DNA of 64,000 nucleotides, taken from NCBI RefSeq assembly GCF_040655735.1, contig NZ_JBFAKK010000014.1, positions 62,001-126,000 on the forward strand, written 5' to 3'. Below the pieces are notes generated by a model that was given only the letters and a program-made list of their open reading frames with translations, was not told where the DNA came from and did no database searches. Every line of letters begins with the position of its first letter. Position 1 is the stretch's first letter. The translations under genes and the position numbers were made by a program. Below, one piece after another: positions 8,620-17,415 of this stretch. The stretch comes from Phytomonospora sp040655735 (GTDB lineage: Bacteria > Actinomycetota > Actinomycetes > Mycobacteriales > Micromonosporaceae).

Positions 8620-9192
8620 GTGACCAGAATCGGCATCATCATCGGCAGCACCAGGCCCGGACGCAACGGCGAGCAGGTCGCCCAGTGGGTGCGGGAGACG
8701 GCGGCGGCTCGCGGCGACGCCGAGTTCGAGCTGATCGACCTGCTCGACCACCGGCTGCCCCACCTCGACGAGCCGTACCCGGCGATGTCGGGCCAGTACG
8801 AGCACGAGCACACCAAGGCCTGGCGGGACCGGATCACCCAGTTCGACGGCTTCGTGATCGTGACCCCCGAGTACAACGGCTCCACCACCGGCGTGCTCAA
8901 GACCGCACTCGACTTCCTCTACGCCGAATGGAACAACAAGGCCGTCGGGCTCGTCTCGTACGGGTTCTCCGGCGGCAACCGGGCCGCCGACTACCTGCGG
9001 TTGGTGTGCGGCACGTTGCAGATGGCCGTCGCCGGCCCGCAGGTGATGCTGCCGCTGGCGACCGAGTTCGAGGGCAACACGGTGTTCAAGCCGTCCGCCC
9101 GCAGCGCGGCGATGCTGGACGCGCTGCTGAACCAGGTGGTGGGCTGGAGCACGGCCCTGGTGGCGGTACGGGCGGTGCCGGCCGCCGCCTGA
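8620..9192 (+). CDS. NAD(P)H-dependent FMN reductase (flavodoxin fold)
   Basis: A 190-residue protein with the N-terminal FMN phosphate loop IGSTRPGRNGEQVAQW, the flavodoxin-like core VIVTPEYNGSTTGVLKTALDFLY, and the GFSGG loop. It belongs to the NADPH-dependent FMN reductase/azoreductase family of soluble redox enzymes. GTG 8620 is selected because GAGGAAGGA lies just before it; an upstream ATG at 8521 would add a poor leader. It is divergent from the SigJ-type sigma factor, and ECF41 factors typically transcribe such a neighbour, so it is the likely target. Confidence 0.88.
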   Translation: MTRIGIIIGSTRPGRNGEQVAQWVRETAAARGDAEFELIDLLDHRLPHLDEPYPAMSGQYEHEHTKAWRDRITQFDGFVIVTPEYNGSTTGVLKTALDFLYAEWNNKAVGLVSYGFSGGNRAADYLRLVCGTLQMAVAGPQVMLPLATEFEGNTVFKPSARSAAMLDALLNQVVGWSTALVAVRAVPAAA

Positions 9193-9431
9193 GGCCGTGC
9201 GCGGGCCTCGACCGACAAGCCGTGATGGCGGGGCTGGGGACACGCGGGCACGACGCACCGCGCGGAGACGGCAGCGCAGGCCGTCTCCGCGCCCGCACCG
9301 CGCCCGTCTGTCTCGTGAGCCCGGCCGCCGTCCCCGCCGGGCTCACCGCGCGGCGGTGGAGGAGTGGGCATCGGGAGCGTGCGGGGACGGCCTCGCAGCG
9401 GGAGCGGCCCTTATCCGCCGGGCGAGGCCGT

Positions 9432-9652
9432 GGGGCGGGATGCCGTGACGGAGAACCGCGCGGCGGGGCAGCCGGATGGCCGGCGCGACGTGGCCACGGA
9501 AAAGCCGCGTGGCCGTAGGGGAGCGTTCACTTCGAGCCGTGCGGCGGGGCGGTCGGGGGCGGAATGCGGTGACGGGGAACCGTGCGGCCGGGGGTGGCCG
9601 GGGCGGCGGGACGTGGCCGCGGAAAAGCCGCGCGCCGGTAGAGGAGCGGACC
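9432..9652. repeat. Two diverged direct repeats, about 100 bp each, period about 124 bp
   Basis: Copy 1 (about 9432-9530) and copy 2 (about 9556-9652) share blocks such as GTGACGG, GACGTGGCC and GGAAAAGCCGCG in the same order. They fill most of the 553-base gene-free stretch 9193-9745, in which I see no credible gene. Confidence 0.6.
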
Positions 9653-9745
9653 ACCGCGAGCCCCGCGACGGACGCGGCCGCACGTAGGGCGGCCGCCTGG
9701 GCGGCGGTGACAGCCGCGCGCCCGTACCCGCACTAGATTCGTGCG

Positions 9746-10084
9746 ATGCCCGCCCCTCTCGACACCCGCCCGCTGCGCGCATGGATGCACCGCCGCCTCG
9801 CGCCACGCACGACCTTCCTCGTCAGCGCCGCTTGGCTCATCGCGTTCCCTGCGGTGGCTGCGGCCGCCGTCGTGTACCAGCGCGCCTGGGCCATGGCGTT
9901 CGCGGTGTTCTGGCTGGTGGGCTGCCTAGCCGCCGCCGGTGCCCTCTACGACCTCGCCGTATGGCACTTCTCGCCCGCCGACGATGGCCGCGGCACGAAG
10001 CCACCAGGCGGCCAGGGAAACCGCAAGCGCAAGCTCAAGAACCCCACCACCCGCCGCCGTCCGCCCGCGCGTCCGAGCAGGTGA
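9746..10084 (+). CDS. Small membrane protein with basic tail
   Basis: A 112-residue protein with two predicted membrane helices (about residues 24-42 and 47-69). It ends in a strongly basic tail of about 35 residues rich in Lys, Arg and Pro, which is probably cytoplasmic. The start is ATG 9746, and the frame shows normal third-position GC bias. It lies alone between two repeat-rich non-coding stretches. No family was recognised. Confidence 0.5.
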   Translation: MPAPLDTRPLRAWMHRRLAPRTTFLVSAAWLIAFPAVAAAAVVYQRAWAMAFAVFWLVGCLAAAGALYDLAVWHFSPADDGRGTKPPGGQGNRKRKLKNPTTRRRPPARPSR

Positions 10085-11043
10085 GGCCGGCAGGGGACCG
10101 GCGGGTCCTGGCGGGCCCGGCGGGCTCATGCCCCGCACCGTGCGGCCCCGGCAGCGTCACGCCCCGAACTGCGCCGGGCGGTGGACGGAAAGGCGGGGGA
10201 CGCTGGGGGAAGGCGGTGCGCGAACACACCGGGGTCTCACGGGTACGGCGCGGCCGTGCCCACAACCCGCCGTATCCGGAGGGCGCTGCCGGAGGTGGTG
10301 GGAGGGCAGCGCCAGAGCGCACCGGCGGCCATCGGCCGGATTGGCCTGCTGCCAGGCGGTGGATCACTTCGGCGTCCTGCCCGCCGAGCGGGGTGGTCGC
10401 TCGTCCGCCGCGCCGGGGCGCGCAGGTGTGTTGGCCGCTGAGCGGGCTGGTTCTCACGTCTCGGCGGTGCCGAAGGCGGTGCTCGGACACGCCGACGACC
10501 TACCGCCCGGCTGCGGGCGGCAAGTGTTGGAGCGTTCGGGGTCCCGCCGACCGAGCGGCGCTGGGCCTCACCTCTCGGCGGTGCCGAAAGGCGGTTGGGG
10601 GAGGGACGGTGCTGGAGCGCACCGGTGCCTCGCTGGGGCCGGGCGAGGCCCGTGCGCCACATCGCTCCGGCCGTGGCGGCGGGGGGACAGGGTGCCGGAG
10701 GCTGGGCCGGAGCGCGCGGCGCCCCACCGGGCCGGGCGCTGCCGTGCCTCGCGCGTTGCCGTACCCGGACCTCCGGGCCGGGCGCTGCCGGCGGGGAGGC
10801 CGCGCCGCAGCACACCGGCATCTCATGTCCGGTGCTGCCGCGACCTATCCGGGCCGTTACCCCGTCCCGCCGGTGCCGGTGCCGGTGCCGGTGCCCGAGG
10901 CGGTGCAGCGCGGCGGAAGAGCTCACGCGGGTCCTTCAGCGGCTCGAAGGGGACGAGGACTGACCGGCGGCACGGGGGCGAGCGGGGGGAGCGTGCCTCG
11001 GGGCATGGCGGTCGGGACAGCCCCCGCAGCGCATCGCCCGCCT

Positions 11044-11363
11044 GCTCGCTCGCCGGGCACCTTCCCCGGCGTTCCCCCGGCTAGAGGGGGCGTGGGTGGA
11101 GACGGAGTCGCCCCCACCGCGAGCGCAGCGAGCCGCGGCACTGCGCAGCGAGCCGCGGCAATGCGCAGCGAGCAATCAAACGAGCCGCGCCCCGGAAACC
11201 GGAGCGCGGCTCGTCGTCACTTCATCCGCCGCAGCACTGCCACAGCGCGCCGCTCGCTCGCCGGGCACCTTCCCCGGCGTTCCCCCGGCTAGAGGGGGCG
11301 TGGGCGGAGACGGAGTCTCGCCCACCGCGAGCGCAGCGAGCCGCGGCACTGCGCAGCGAGCCG
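11044..11363. repeat. 112-bp near-perfect direct repeat flanking a hairpin
   Basis: Copy 1 is about 11044-11155 and copy 2 about 11252-11363, offset 208 bases, differing at only a few positions near the GGAGACGGAGT block. Copy 2 ends exactly at the stop codon of the SGNH esterase gene. The interval between copies holds a terminator-like hairpin. Confidence 0.8.
11181..11213 (-). terminator. Hairpin terminator downstream of the SGNH esterase
   Basis: Stem CGAGCCGCGC (11181-11190) pairs with 11204-11213, with an inner CCGG/CCGG pair. On the minus strand it is followed by TTTGATTG. It fits termination of the leftward esterase transcript about 150 bases past its stop. Confidence 0.55.
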
Positions 11364-12146
11364 TTAAACCAGTCCCGCGACCAGCGTCGTGAACCCGTCG
11401 TGCCCGAGGCGGTTGGGGTGGTACGACTCGATGATCGGCCAGGACAGCCCGTTGATCCACGCGGTGGAGTCACAGATGGCGTGTCCGCCGTAGATCGTCC
11501 GCGCGTCGGCGTAGGTGAAGCCGTGCGCGGCGGCGCGCGAACCGATCGCGGCCGACAGCTTGTCGGCCGTGCCGTTGAGGCGCTCCCGCTCGGCGGCGCT
11601 GATCCCGTTGATCACGGAGCAGTTGTTGCCCTTGAACAGCCGGGGGTAGCCGACCACGATCACGTGCGCGTTGGGCGCCCGCGAGGTGATCTCGTTGTAC
11701 ACGGTGTCCAGTCGGCCGGGCAGCGTGTTGGTGATGAACGCGTTGGCGTTGTCGATGTCGTCGTTGCAGTTGCTGAAGGGGATGTTGCACTGCGTGACGA
11801 CATCGGCGAAGCCGGCGTCGTTGCCACCGATGGAGATGGTGACGAGGTCGGTCCCGCTGTTGAGCGCCGACACCTGGTTGGCCAGGACGTCGTTCGTGCG
11901 CGCGCCGGAGCAGGCCTTGAAGTTGAAGTTCGCCCCGATCTGCTGGGCGAGCTGGTACGGATACGCGTGCGTCGAGGTGTAGCAGCCGGTCTCGATGTAT
12001 GCACCGGTACCGGTTCCCGAGGAGTACGAGTCGCCGAGTGCGACGTAGTCCTGGGCGGCCGCCTGTGCCGGGGCGGCGGCCGTAATGACGAACGCGGTTG
12101 CGACAGCGGCAGTTAAAGCCAGCAGGCGCGGGAGGCGTCGTGCCAT
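11364..12146 (-). CDS. Secreted SGNH/GDSL esterase, copy 1
   Basis: A 260-residue protein with a Sec signal peptide (residues about 1-31, ending AQAAAQ). It has the block I motif GDSYSSG with nucleophile near Ser40, block III GGNDAGF, and the C-terminal YHPNRLGH carrying the catalytic His. Conserved Cys pairs (GCYTSTHAYPY, ACSGARTNDV, CN...NC) match extracellular actinomycete lipases/esterases of the SEST type. It is exported and hydrolyses ester bonds in lipids or polymers; the substrate is unknown. It is a tandem paralogue of the 12242-13045 gene, with the same domain order throughout. Confidence 0.92.
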   Translation of the reverse strand: MARRLPRLLALTAAVATAFVITAAAPAQAAAQDYVALGDSYSSGTGTGAYIETGCYTSTHAYPYQLAQQIGANFNFKACSGARTNDVLANQVSALNSGTDLVTISIGGNDAGFADVVTQCNIPFSNCNDDIDNANAFITNTLPGRLDTVYNEITSRAPNAHVIVVGYPRLFKGNNCSVINGISAAERERLNGTADKLSAAIGSRAAAHGFTYADARTIYGGHAICDSTAWINGLSWPIIESYHPNRLGHDGFTTLVAGLV

Positions 12147-12173
12147 CGGTGTCTCCTTGGGGGGTAAGGAAAG

Positions 12174-12209
12174 GGCGTCGACTGTTACCCGCAGGTAACA
12201 GTCGACGCC
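12174..12209. promoter_or_regulatory. Perfect 16-bp inverted repeat between the two esterase genes
   Basis: Arms 12174-12189 and 12194-12209 match without error (GGCGTCGACTGTTACC and its complement) around a 4-base loop. On the minus strand the stem is followed by CTTTCCTTACC, so it can end the upstream esterase transcript. Its place 28 bases before the next start also allows an operator role. Confidence 0.6.
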
Positions 12210-12241
12210 AGGTTAGTGGAAGATCCGTCCGGAGGGAATCC

Positions 12242-13045
12242 TCAGAGGAGCAGTGGTTTCACGAGTCCCGTGTAAGCGGTTTGGCCGCCGCGGTTGGGGT
12301 GGTACGACTCGATCACCGGGTTCGACAGTCCGTTGATCCACTCGGTGTCGTCGCAGACCTGGTGTCCCTCGAAGGGATCGCGGGGGTCCACAAAGGAGTA
12401 GCCGTGCGCGGTGACGCGGCCCTTGGTGGTCGTGGCCAGCAGGTCGGCGGTCTTGTTGAGCTCCGACTGCTCACCGGCGCTCAGCCGCGCCAGCGCGTTG
12501 CAGGTCTCGCCGTTGAACAGGCGGGGATACCCGACGACGACCACGCGCGCGTTCGGCGCCTTCGACCGGATCTGCTCGTAGACGTTGTCCAGCCGGCCCG
12601 GCAGGGTGTCGCGGATGAAGGCGTTCGCCGCGGCGATCTCCTTCGTGCACGTGTACGGCCACGGCTTGGCGCACTGGGTGATCACCGACGAGAACCCGGC
12701 GTCGTTGCCGCCGATGGATATCGTGACCAGATCGGTCTCGGCCGACAGGGTTCCCAGCTGCTTGCTCAGCACGTCGGCGGTCTTGGCGCCCGAGCACGCC
12801 TGGAACGACAGCGTCGCCCCGATCTCGGCGGCGGCCTTGTAGGGATAGGCGTGCTTCGATCGGTAACAGCCGTCGTCGGCCAGGTATTCGCGGGTGCCGA
12901 CACCCGAGGAGTACGAGTCGCCGAGGGCGACGTACTGCTCACCGGCCGCCTGTGCCGGGGAAGCGGTGAGAAGGGCGGCGAGTACGGCGAGAGCGGCGAC
13001 TAAAGTCGGGCCGGCCAGTCTCCGCCGGGTCGTGGTGCCGGGCAT
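12242..13045 (-). CDS. Secreted SGNH/GDSL esterase, copy 2
   Basis: A 267-residue protein with a signal peptide (residues about 1-35, TASPAQAA) and the same motif series as its neighbour: GDSYSSG (nucleophile near Ser44), GGNDAGF and YHPNRGG. The Cys pattern is kept (GCYRSKHAYPY, ACSGAKTADV, CAKPWPYTC). It precedes copy 1 in the same direction with a perfect palindrome between them, so the pair is a tandem duplication with possibly separate control. The exact substrate is unknown. Confidence 0.92.
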   Translation of the reverse strand: MPGTTTRRRLAGPTLVAALAVLAALLTASPAQAAGEQYVALGDSYSSGVGTREYLADDGCYRSKHAYPYKAAAEIGATLSFQACSGAKTADVLSKQLGTLSAETDLVTISIGGNDAGFSSVITQCAKPWPYTCTKEIAAANAFIRDTLPGRLDNVYEQIRSKAPNARVVVVGYPRLFNGETCNALARLSAGEQSELNKTADLLATTTKGRVTAHGYSFVDPRDPFEGHQVCDDTEWINGLSNPVIESYHPNRGGQTAYTGLVKPLLL

Positions 13046-13125
13046 CTGGGCTCCTTAGACGGGGGCGCGAAAACCGTCCACAGTGGACGATCTGTGACGG
13101 TCGCCACAATCATAGAGGTGATCAC

Positions 13126-13854
13126 GTGTCGTGGAACAGTGCACGGAGGCGAATTTCCGCCGCCGTCGCGACCCTCGCGTTGTGCCTGGTCACGGCGTGC
13201 ACACCGGGGTCGAACGGTCCGGATCCCGACACTCCCGTCGAGGTCGACGAGTACACCGAGAAGATCGCCGCGTGCCTCACCTCCGTCGAGGACTCCACCG
13301 GCCCCGCCACCCCGCTCGACGGCGACCCCGGCGACACCGCCACCACCGACACCGAGGCCGGCGTGTCCTACCGCGCCTACGGCGAGCCCTGGGAGTCCTT
13401 CGACCTGTCCTGGCAGACCCCTGAACTCCAGCTCGCCTTCACCGGCGGCCAGAAACTCCTCGCCGAGACCGGCACCGACAACACCTCCAACTGGGCCGTG
13501 ATCAGCTCCACCCGCATGCCCAACGTCGTCGGCGACGCCCTCGTCACCGACCTGGGGTGCCTCGGCGCGCTCGCCGTCGCCGACATCATCGGCATGACCG
13601 GCTACCGCTCCGGCGCGGCGAGCACGAAGGTCCTCGAACAGGGCGACCGCGAGGTCGACGGCCGGGCGGCGTGGCTCAACGTCAGCCGCTACGAGGTCAT
13701 CGACGACCGCTTCGAGTCCGAGAGCGAACTCCAGGGCACCCTCCTGGTCGACACCGACCGGGGCGTCGGCATCGTCTACGTGACCATCCCCGACGCCCGC
13801 GACGACCTCGACGGCCTGATCCAGGAGGTCTTCGCGTCCGTGCGAGTGCTGTGA
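13126..13854 (+). CDS. Lipoprotein, paralogue of the next gene
   Basis: A 242-residue protein starting at GTG 13126 behind AGAGGTG. It has a type II signal peptide with lipobox LVTAC, followed by a Pro/Asp linker and a beta-rich domain with G-V-S-Y-x-A-Y-G-E-P-W. Two Cys after the lipobox (ACLTSVED and LGCLGAL) may form a disulfide. The next gene shares the YxAYxEPW motif, the LEC/LGC position and the ending VYV(T/S)IP followed by an acidic stretch, so the two are old tandem duplicates, one lipid-anchored and one with a transmembrane anchor. No named domain was recognised. Confidence 0.65.
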   Translation: MSWNSARRRISAAVATLALCLVTACTPGSNGPDPDTPVEVDEYTEKIAACLTSVEDSTGPATPLDGDPGDTATTDTEAGVSYRAYGEPWESFDLSWQTPELQLAFTGGQKLLAETGTDNTSNWAVISSTRMPNVVGDALVTDLGCLGALAVADIIGMTGYRSGAASTKVLEQGDREVDGRAAWLNVSRYEVIDDRFESESELQGTLLVDTDRGVGIVYVTIPDARDDLDGLIQEVFASVRVL

Positions 13855-13906
13855 CCTTGCCCCTTCGGGTACTTGCGGACTGGTGCGCCTCGGGGACACT
13901 GTCCAG

Positions 13907-14701
13907 GTGTACGCCACCGACCACCGCCCCGGACCGCCCGCGCCGCCCCCGCCCGGCATCGACCGCCGCATGCTGCGCTGGTTCATCGCCGCGGGTGCCG
14001 CGATCGTCGCCGTCGGCCTGGTCGTCGTGATCGTCCTGGCCGGTCAGGGCGCCCTCCCCGGTGACGAGCCGGTCTCCGCCGACGACTTCGACGCCCCCGA
14101 CGAGGACCTGCCGCCGCTGGCCGAGCTGTGCCCGCCGCTGGCGGAGTCGCCCAAGGCGAAGGAGGCCAAGCCGCCGCCCGAGGGCGAGCGGACCGTCGAC
14201 GAGACCTCCGGCATCTCGTACGCGGCCTACGCCGAACCGTGGCTGCCGTGGCGCCAGACCTGGGACGCCGGCGAGCTGGAGGTCGCCTACCGCACCGGCC
14301 AGTACTTCGTCACCGAGGAGTACTCCGGCGGCGACTACCTCGCCTCGATCCTGTCCGGCTCGGTCGCCGCGCGCGTCAACGACGGCGCCGACCTGGACCT
14401 GGAGTGCACCGCCCACCAGGTCGCCGCCGACGTGCGCGTCTCCTACTACCCGCAGCCCAACGAGATGGAGGTCATGCGCGACGAGCTCGTCGACATCGGC
14501 GGCCGTCCCGCCTGGCTCATGCGGATGCGCTTCACCTTCGACGAGCCGGGCCTTTCGTCGAAGGACGAACTGGTCGGGCTGGCGCTCATCGACGTCGGCC
14601 GGCCCGAGGCGGCCGTCCTCTACGTCTCCATCCCCGGCAGTCACGGCGAGGAGTTCGACTGGGTCGTCGACGACGTCCTCGACTCCGTGCGGCCCGCCTA
14701 G
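13907..14701 (+). CDS. Membrane-anchored paralogue of the preceding lipoprotein
   Basis: About 264 residues. A short Pro-rich cytoplasmic segment (DHRPGPPAPPPPG) precedes a single membrane helix (residues about 22-45, WFIAAGAAIVAVGLVVVIVLAG), and the extracellular domain contains GISYAAYAEPW and LYVSIPGS, matching the preceding gene. Starts at GTG 13907 or GTG 13883 are both possible; neither has a strong ribosome site. The tail cysteines match in position those of the lipoprotein paralogue. The function is unknown; the shared topology suggests a cell-surface role. Confidence 0.6.
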   Translation: MYATDHRPGPPAPPPPGIDRRMLRWFIAAGAAIVAVGLVVVIVLAGQGALPGDEPVSADDFDAPDEDLPPLAELCPPLAESPKAKEAKPPPEGERTVDETSGISYAAYAEPWLPWRQTWDAGELEVAYRTGQYFVTEEYSGGDYLASILSGSVAARVNDGADLDLECTAHQVAADVRVSYYPQPNEMEVMRDELVDIGGRPAWLMRMRFTFDEPGLSSKDELVGLALIDVGRPEAAVLYVSIPGSHGEEFDWVVDDVLDSVRPA

Positions 14702-14781
14702 ACGCCCGAAGAGCCCTACGTCACCGCCACACGCCATCGCCGCACCCCCGCGTGAGCACCCGGCCGAGATAGGGTCATCGC

Positions 14782-16092
14782 GTGGCTTCTCCCCAGATTC
14801 GCATCCCCGCGACCTCTTACCCCGTGGAGCGGTTCACGCTCCCGAACGGGCTGCGAGTGGTCCTGAGTCCGGACCGCAGCGCGCCCGTCGTGGGCGTCTC
14901 GGTCGTCTACGACGTGGGCATCCGCAGCGAGCCCGAGGGGCGCACGGGCTTCGCGCACCTCTTCGAGCACCTGATGTTCCAGGGTTCGCAGAACCTGGAG
15001 AAACTCGCGCACTTCCGCTACGTCCAGGGCTCCGGCGGCACCTTCAACGGGTCGACGCACCTCGACTACACCGACTACTACGAGCAGCTGCCCTCCAACG
15101 CCCTGGAGCGCGCGCTGTTCCTGGAGGCCGACCGGATGCGCAGCCCGCGCATCACCGAGGAGAACCTGGCCAACCAGATCGCGGTGGTCAAGGAGGAGAT
15201 CCGCGTCCGCGTGATGAACCAGCCCTACGGCGGGTTCCCGTGGATCAAGCTCCCCCCGGTCATGTTCGACACCTTCCCCAACGCCCACGACGGCTACGGG
15301 TCCTTCACCGACCTCGAAGCGGCGACCGTCGACAACGCCACGGCCTTCTTCGAGAAGTACTACGCGGCCGGCAACGCGGTCCTGTCGGTCTCCGGCGACT
15401 TCGACCTCGCCGAGGCCACCCGCCTCGTCGAGCGGCACTTCTCCGACGTCCCGGCCCGCCCGGCGCCCGAGCGCCCCGACTTCTCCGAGCCGGACCTGAC
15501 CGCCGAGCGCCGCGACTCCTACACCGACGAGCGCGCGCCCCTTCCCGCGATCGCCGCCGCCTGGCGCGTCCCGAACCCGATCACCGACCTGGCCGGGTAC
15601 CTGCCCTACGTCGTGCTCGCCGAGGTCCTCACCGACGGCGACGCCTCCCGCCTGGTCGAGCGCCTGGTCTCCCGCGACCGGATCGCCACCAGCATCGGCG
15701 GCTACCTCGGCTTCATGGGGGAGCCCTTCGCCGTCCGGGACCCAACGGCCCTGGTCCTGTCGGCGCACCTGCCGCCCGGCGGGGACGTCGACAAGCTCCT
15801 GACCACCGTCGACGAGGAACTCCAGCGCCTGGCAGGCGACGGCCTGTCCGCCGAGGAACTCGCCCGCGTGCAGGCCCGCATCGCCACGCACCTTCTGCGC
15901 GACGACGACTCGGTCCTCAACCGCGCGCTGCACCTGGCCACCTACGAGATCCAGCGCGGCGACGCCGGACTCGCCGGCGAACTGCCCCGCCAGCTCGGCG
16001 AGGTCACCCCCGAGCAGGTCGTTTCCGCGGCCGCCACCCTGCGGCCGCAGCGCCGCGCCGCGATCGAGGTCATCCCGGGAGGAGACCAGTGA
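14782..16092 (+). CDS. M16 zinc metallopeptidase, catalytic subunit
   Basis: A 436-residue protein with the inverted zinc motif HxxEH (H59-L-F-E62-H63) and a downstream glutamate region ENLANQIAVVKEEIRVRV that supplies the third ligand. The FxNGLRVVLSPD start and the C-terminal M16 half are also present. M16 peptidases digest unfolded peptides in a two-subunit clamshell. The next gene overlaps by GTGA and encodes an M16 protein without the zinc motif, so the pair should form the usual active/inactive heterodimer. The start is GTG 14782. Confidence 0.92.
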   Translation: MASPQIRIPATSYPVERFTLPNGLRVVLSPDRSAPVVGVSVVYDVGIRSEPEGRTGFAHLFEHLMFQGSQNLEKLAHFRYVQGSGGTFNGSTHLDYTDYYEQLPSNALERALFLEADRMRSPRITEENLANQIAVVKEEIRVRVMNQPYGGFPWIKLPPVMFDTFPNAHDGYGSFTDLEAATVDNATAFFEKYYAAGNAVLSVSGDFDLAEATRLVERHFSDVPARPAPERPDFSEPDLTAERRDSYTDERAPLPAIAAAWRVPNPITDLAGYLPYVVLAEVLTDGDASRLVERLVSRDRIATSIGGYLGFMGEPFAVRDPTALVLSAHLPPGGDVDKLLTTVDEELQRLAGDGLSAEELARVQARIATHLLRDDDSVLNRALHLATYEIQRGDAGLAGELPRQLGEVTPEQVVSAAATLRPQRRAAIEVIPGGDQ

Positions 16093-17414
16093 GCATCACC
16101 GAGGTTCCGGACCTGGCGCCGGAGACCACCCTCACCCTGCCCGACACCGCCGAACGCACCCTCGGCAACGGCCTGAACATCATCGCCGTGCACCGACCGA
16201 GCGTGCCCCTGGTGGAACTGCGGCTGCGGATCCCGTTCGCGAAGGCCGACGTGGCCATCTCCTCGGTCCTGTCGCAGACGCTGCTGGCCGGGACCGCCGA
16301 CAAGTCGATGGTCGACATCGCCGCGGCGCTCCAGGCCGTCGGCGGAGGACTCTCGGCCGGGTCGGACCCCGACCGCCTCCTCATCGCCGGCAACAGCCTC
16401 GCCGACGGGCTGCCCTACGTCCTCGACCTGCTCGCCGAGGTCCTGACCGGGGCGACCTACCCGTCGACGGAGGTCACCACCGAACGCGAGCGCCTCGCCG
16501 ACCGGCTCAAGGTCGCCGCGCAGCAGCCCGCGCACCTGGTCGCCCGCGCCGTGAACAAGCGCGTCTACGGCGACCACCCCTACGGCTCGCAGACGCCGGA
16601 GGCCGAGGAGGTCCTGGCCGTCGGCACGCCCGAGCTGGCCGCGCTGCACGCCGGGCGCCTCCACCCGCGCGGCGCCACGCTCGTCGTGGTCGGCGACGTC
16701 GAACCGCAGGCCGCACTCGACGCCTGCGAGCGCGCCCTGTCGGCGTGGAACGGCGGCGGCGAGGAGATCGCCCTGCCTCCGATCCCGAAGCTGGTCACCG
16801 GACCGCTGACCCTGCTCGACCGGCCCGGATCGGTGCAGTCCTCCATCCGCCTGGTCATGCACGGGATCCCGCGCACGCACCCCGACAGCGCCGCGCAGCA
16901 GCTGGCGAACCTCGTCTACGGCGGGTACTTCTCCTCGCGCCTGGTGGAGAACATCCGCGAGGACAAGGGCTACACGTACTCGCCGCGCTCCTCGGTCGAG
17001 CACTCCCTGGCCGGCACCGAGATCTCCATCTCCGCCGACGTGGCCACCGAGGTGACCGCGCCCGCGCTGTGGGAGACCTACTACGAGCTGGGCCGCTTCG
17101 CGACCGTCGCGCCCGGCAAGGAGGAGGTCGAGCAGGCCCGCCGCTACGCCCTGGGCACCCTGCGCCTCGGCACCTCCACGCAGGCCGGACTCGCCGGGCT
17201 CGTGTCGGTCCTCGCCGGTTACGAGCTGCGCCTCGACTGGCTCACCGGGCACGCCACGCGCCTGGCCGAGGCTACCGTCGACGACATCGCGCGCGTCGCG
17301 GCGAACCTGTTCGCGCCGTCGAAGTCGGTGGCCGTCATCCTCGGCGACGCCGGTGCCGTCACCGGACCGCTGTCGGCGATCACCGAGACCACGCCCGCCG
17401 ACACGGGTGCGTGA
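16089..17414 (+). CDS. M16 peptidase-like subunit, zinc site lost
   Basis: A 441-residue protein starting at GTG 16089, overlapping the catalytic subunit by four bases (GTGA). It has the M16 fold (TLGNGLNIIAVHRPSVPLVE, then LVYGGYFSSRLVENIREDKGYTYS), but where HxxEH should be it reads AISSVLSQTLLAG, so it cannot bind zinc. The conserved R-x-Y substrate-binding region near GYTYSPRSS is kept, as expected for the non-catalytic half of a heterodimeric M16 protease. The open frame reaches back to 14061, but only through the other gene. Confidence 0.9.
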   Translation: MSITEVPDLAPETTLTLPDTAERTLGNGLNIIAVHRPSVPLVELRLRIPFAKADVAISSVLSQTLLAGTADKSMVDIAAALQAVGGGLSAGSDPDRLLIAGNSLADGLPYVLDLLAEVLTGATYPSTEVTTERERLADRLKVAAQQPAHLVARAVNKRVYGDHPYGSQTPEAEEVLAVGTPELAALHAGRLHPRGATLVVVGDVEPQAALDACERALSAWNGGGEEIALPPIPKLVTGPLTLLDRPGSVQSSIRLVMHGIPRTHPDSAAQQLANLVYGGYFSSRLVENIREDKGYTYSPRSSVEHSLAGTEISISADVATEVTAPALWETYYELGRFATVAPGKEEVEQARRYALGTLRLGTSTQAGLAGLVSVLAGYELRLDWLTGHATRLAEATVDDIARVAANLFAPSKSVAVILGDAGAVTGPLSAITETTPADTGA

Positions 17415-17415
17415 C

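Larger units (their letters stand above)
10085..11363. other. Gene-free GC-rich stretch with degenerate repeats
   Basis: About 1.28 kb. Long open frames exist on both strands (for example 9781-11292 plus and 10237-10926 minus), but they overlap one another, lack ribosome sites and give Arg/Pro/Ala-rich nonsense, so I call none of them. The stretch contains repeated blocks (a CTCGGCGGTGCCGAA element near 10460 and near 10577), a GGTGCC microsatellite near 10870-10893, and a 112-base direct repeat reported separately. It is probably decayed DNA or a repeat-bearing spacer. Confidence 0.5.

Noticed and set aside
10870..10893. GGTGCC repeat as a binding site
   Set aside because: Short perfect hexamer run in high-GC DNA, best explained as slippage.
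9781..11292. 503-codon open frame through the repeat-rich stretch
   Set aside because: Overlaps a better gene at 9746-10084, crosses repeats, and gives low-complexity Arg/Pro/Ala sequence; long frames are expected by chance at this GC.
14061..16088. In-frame upstream extension of the second M16 gene
   Set aside because: Runs through two other genes in another frame; the GTGA overlap at 16089 is the natural start.
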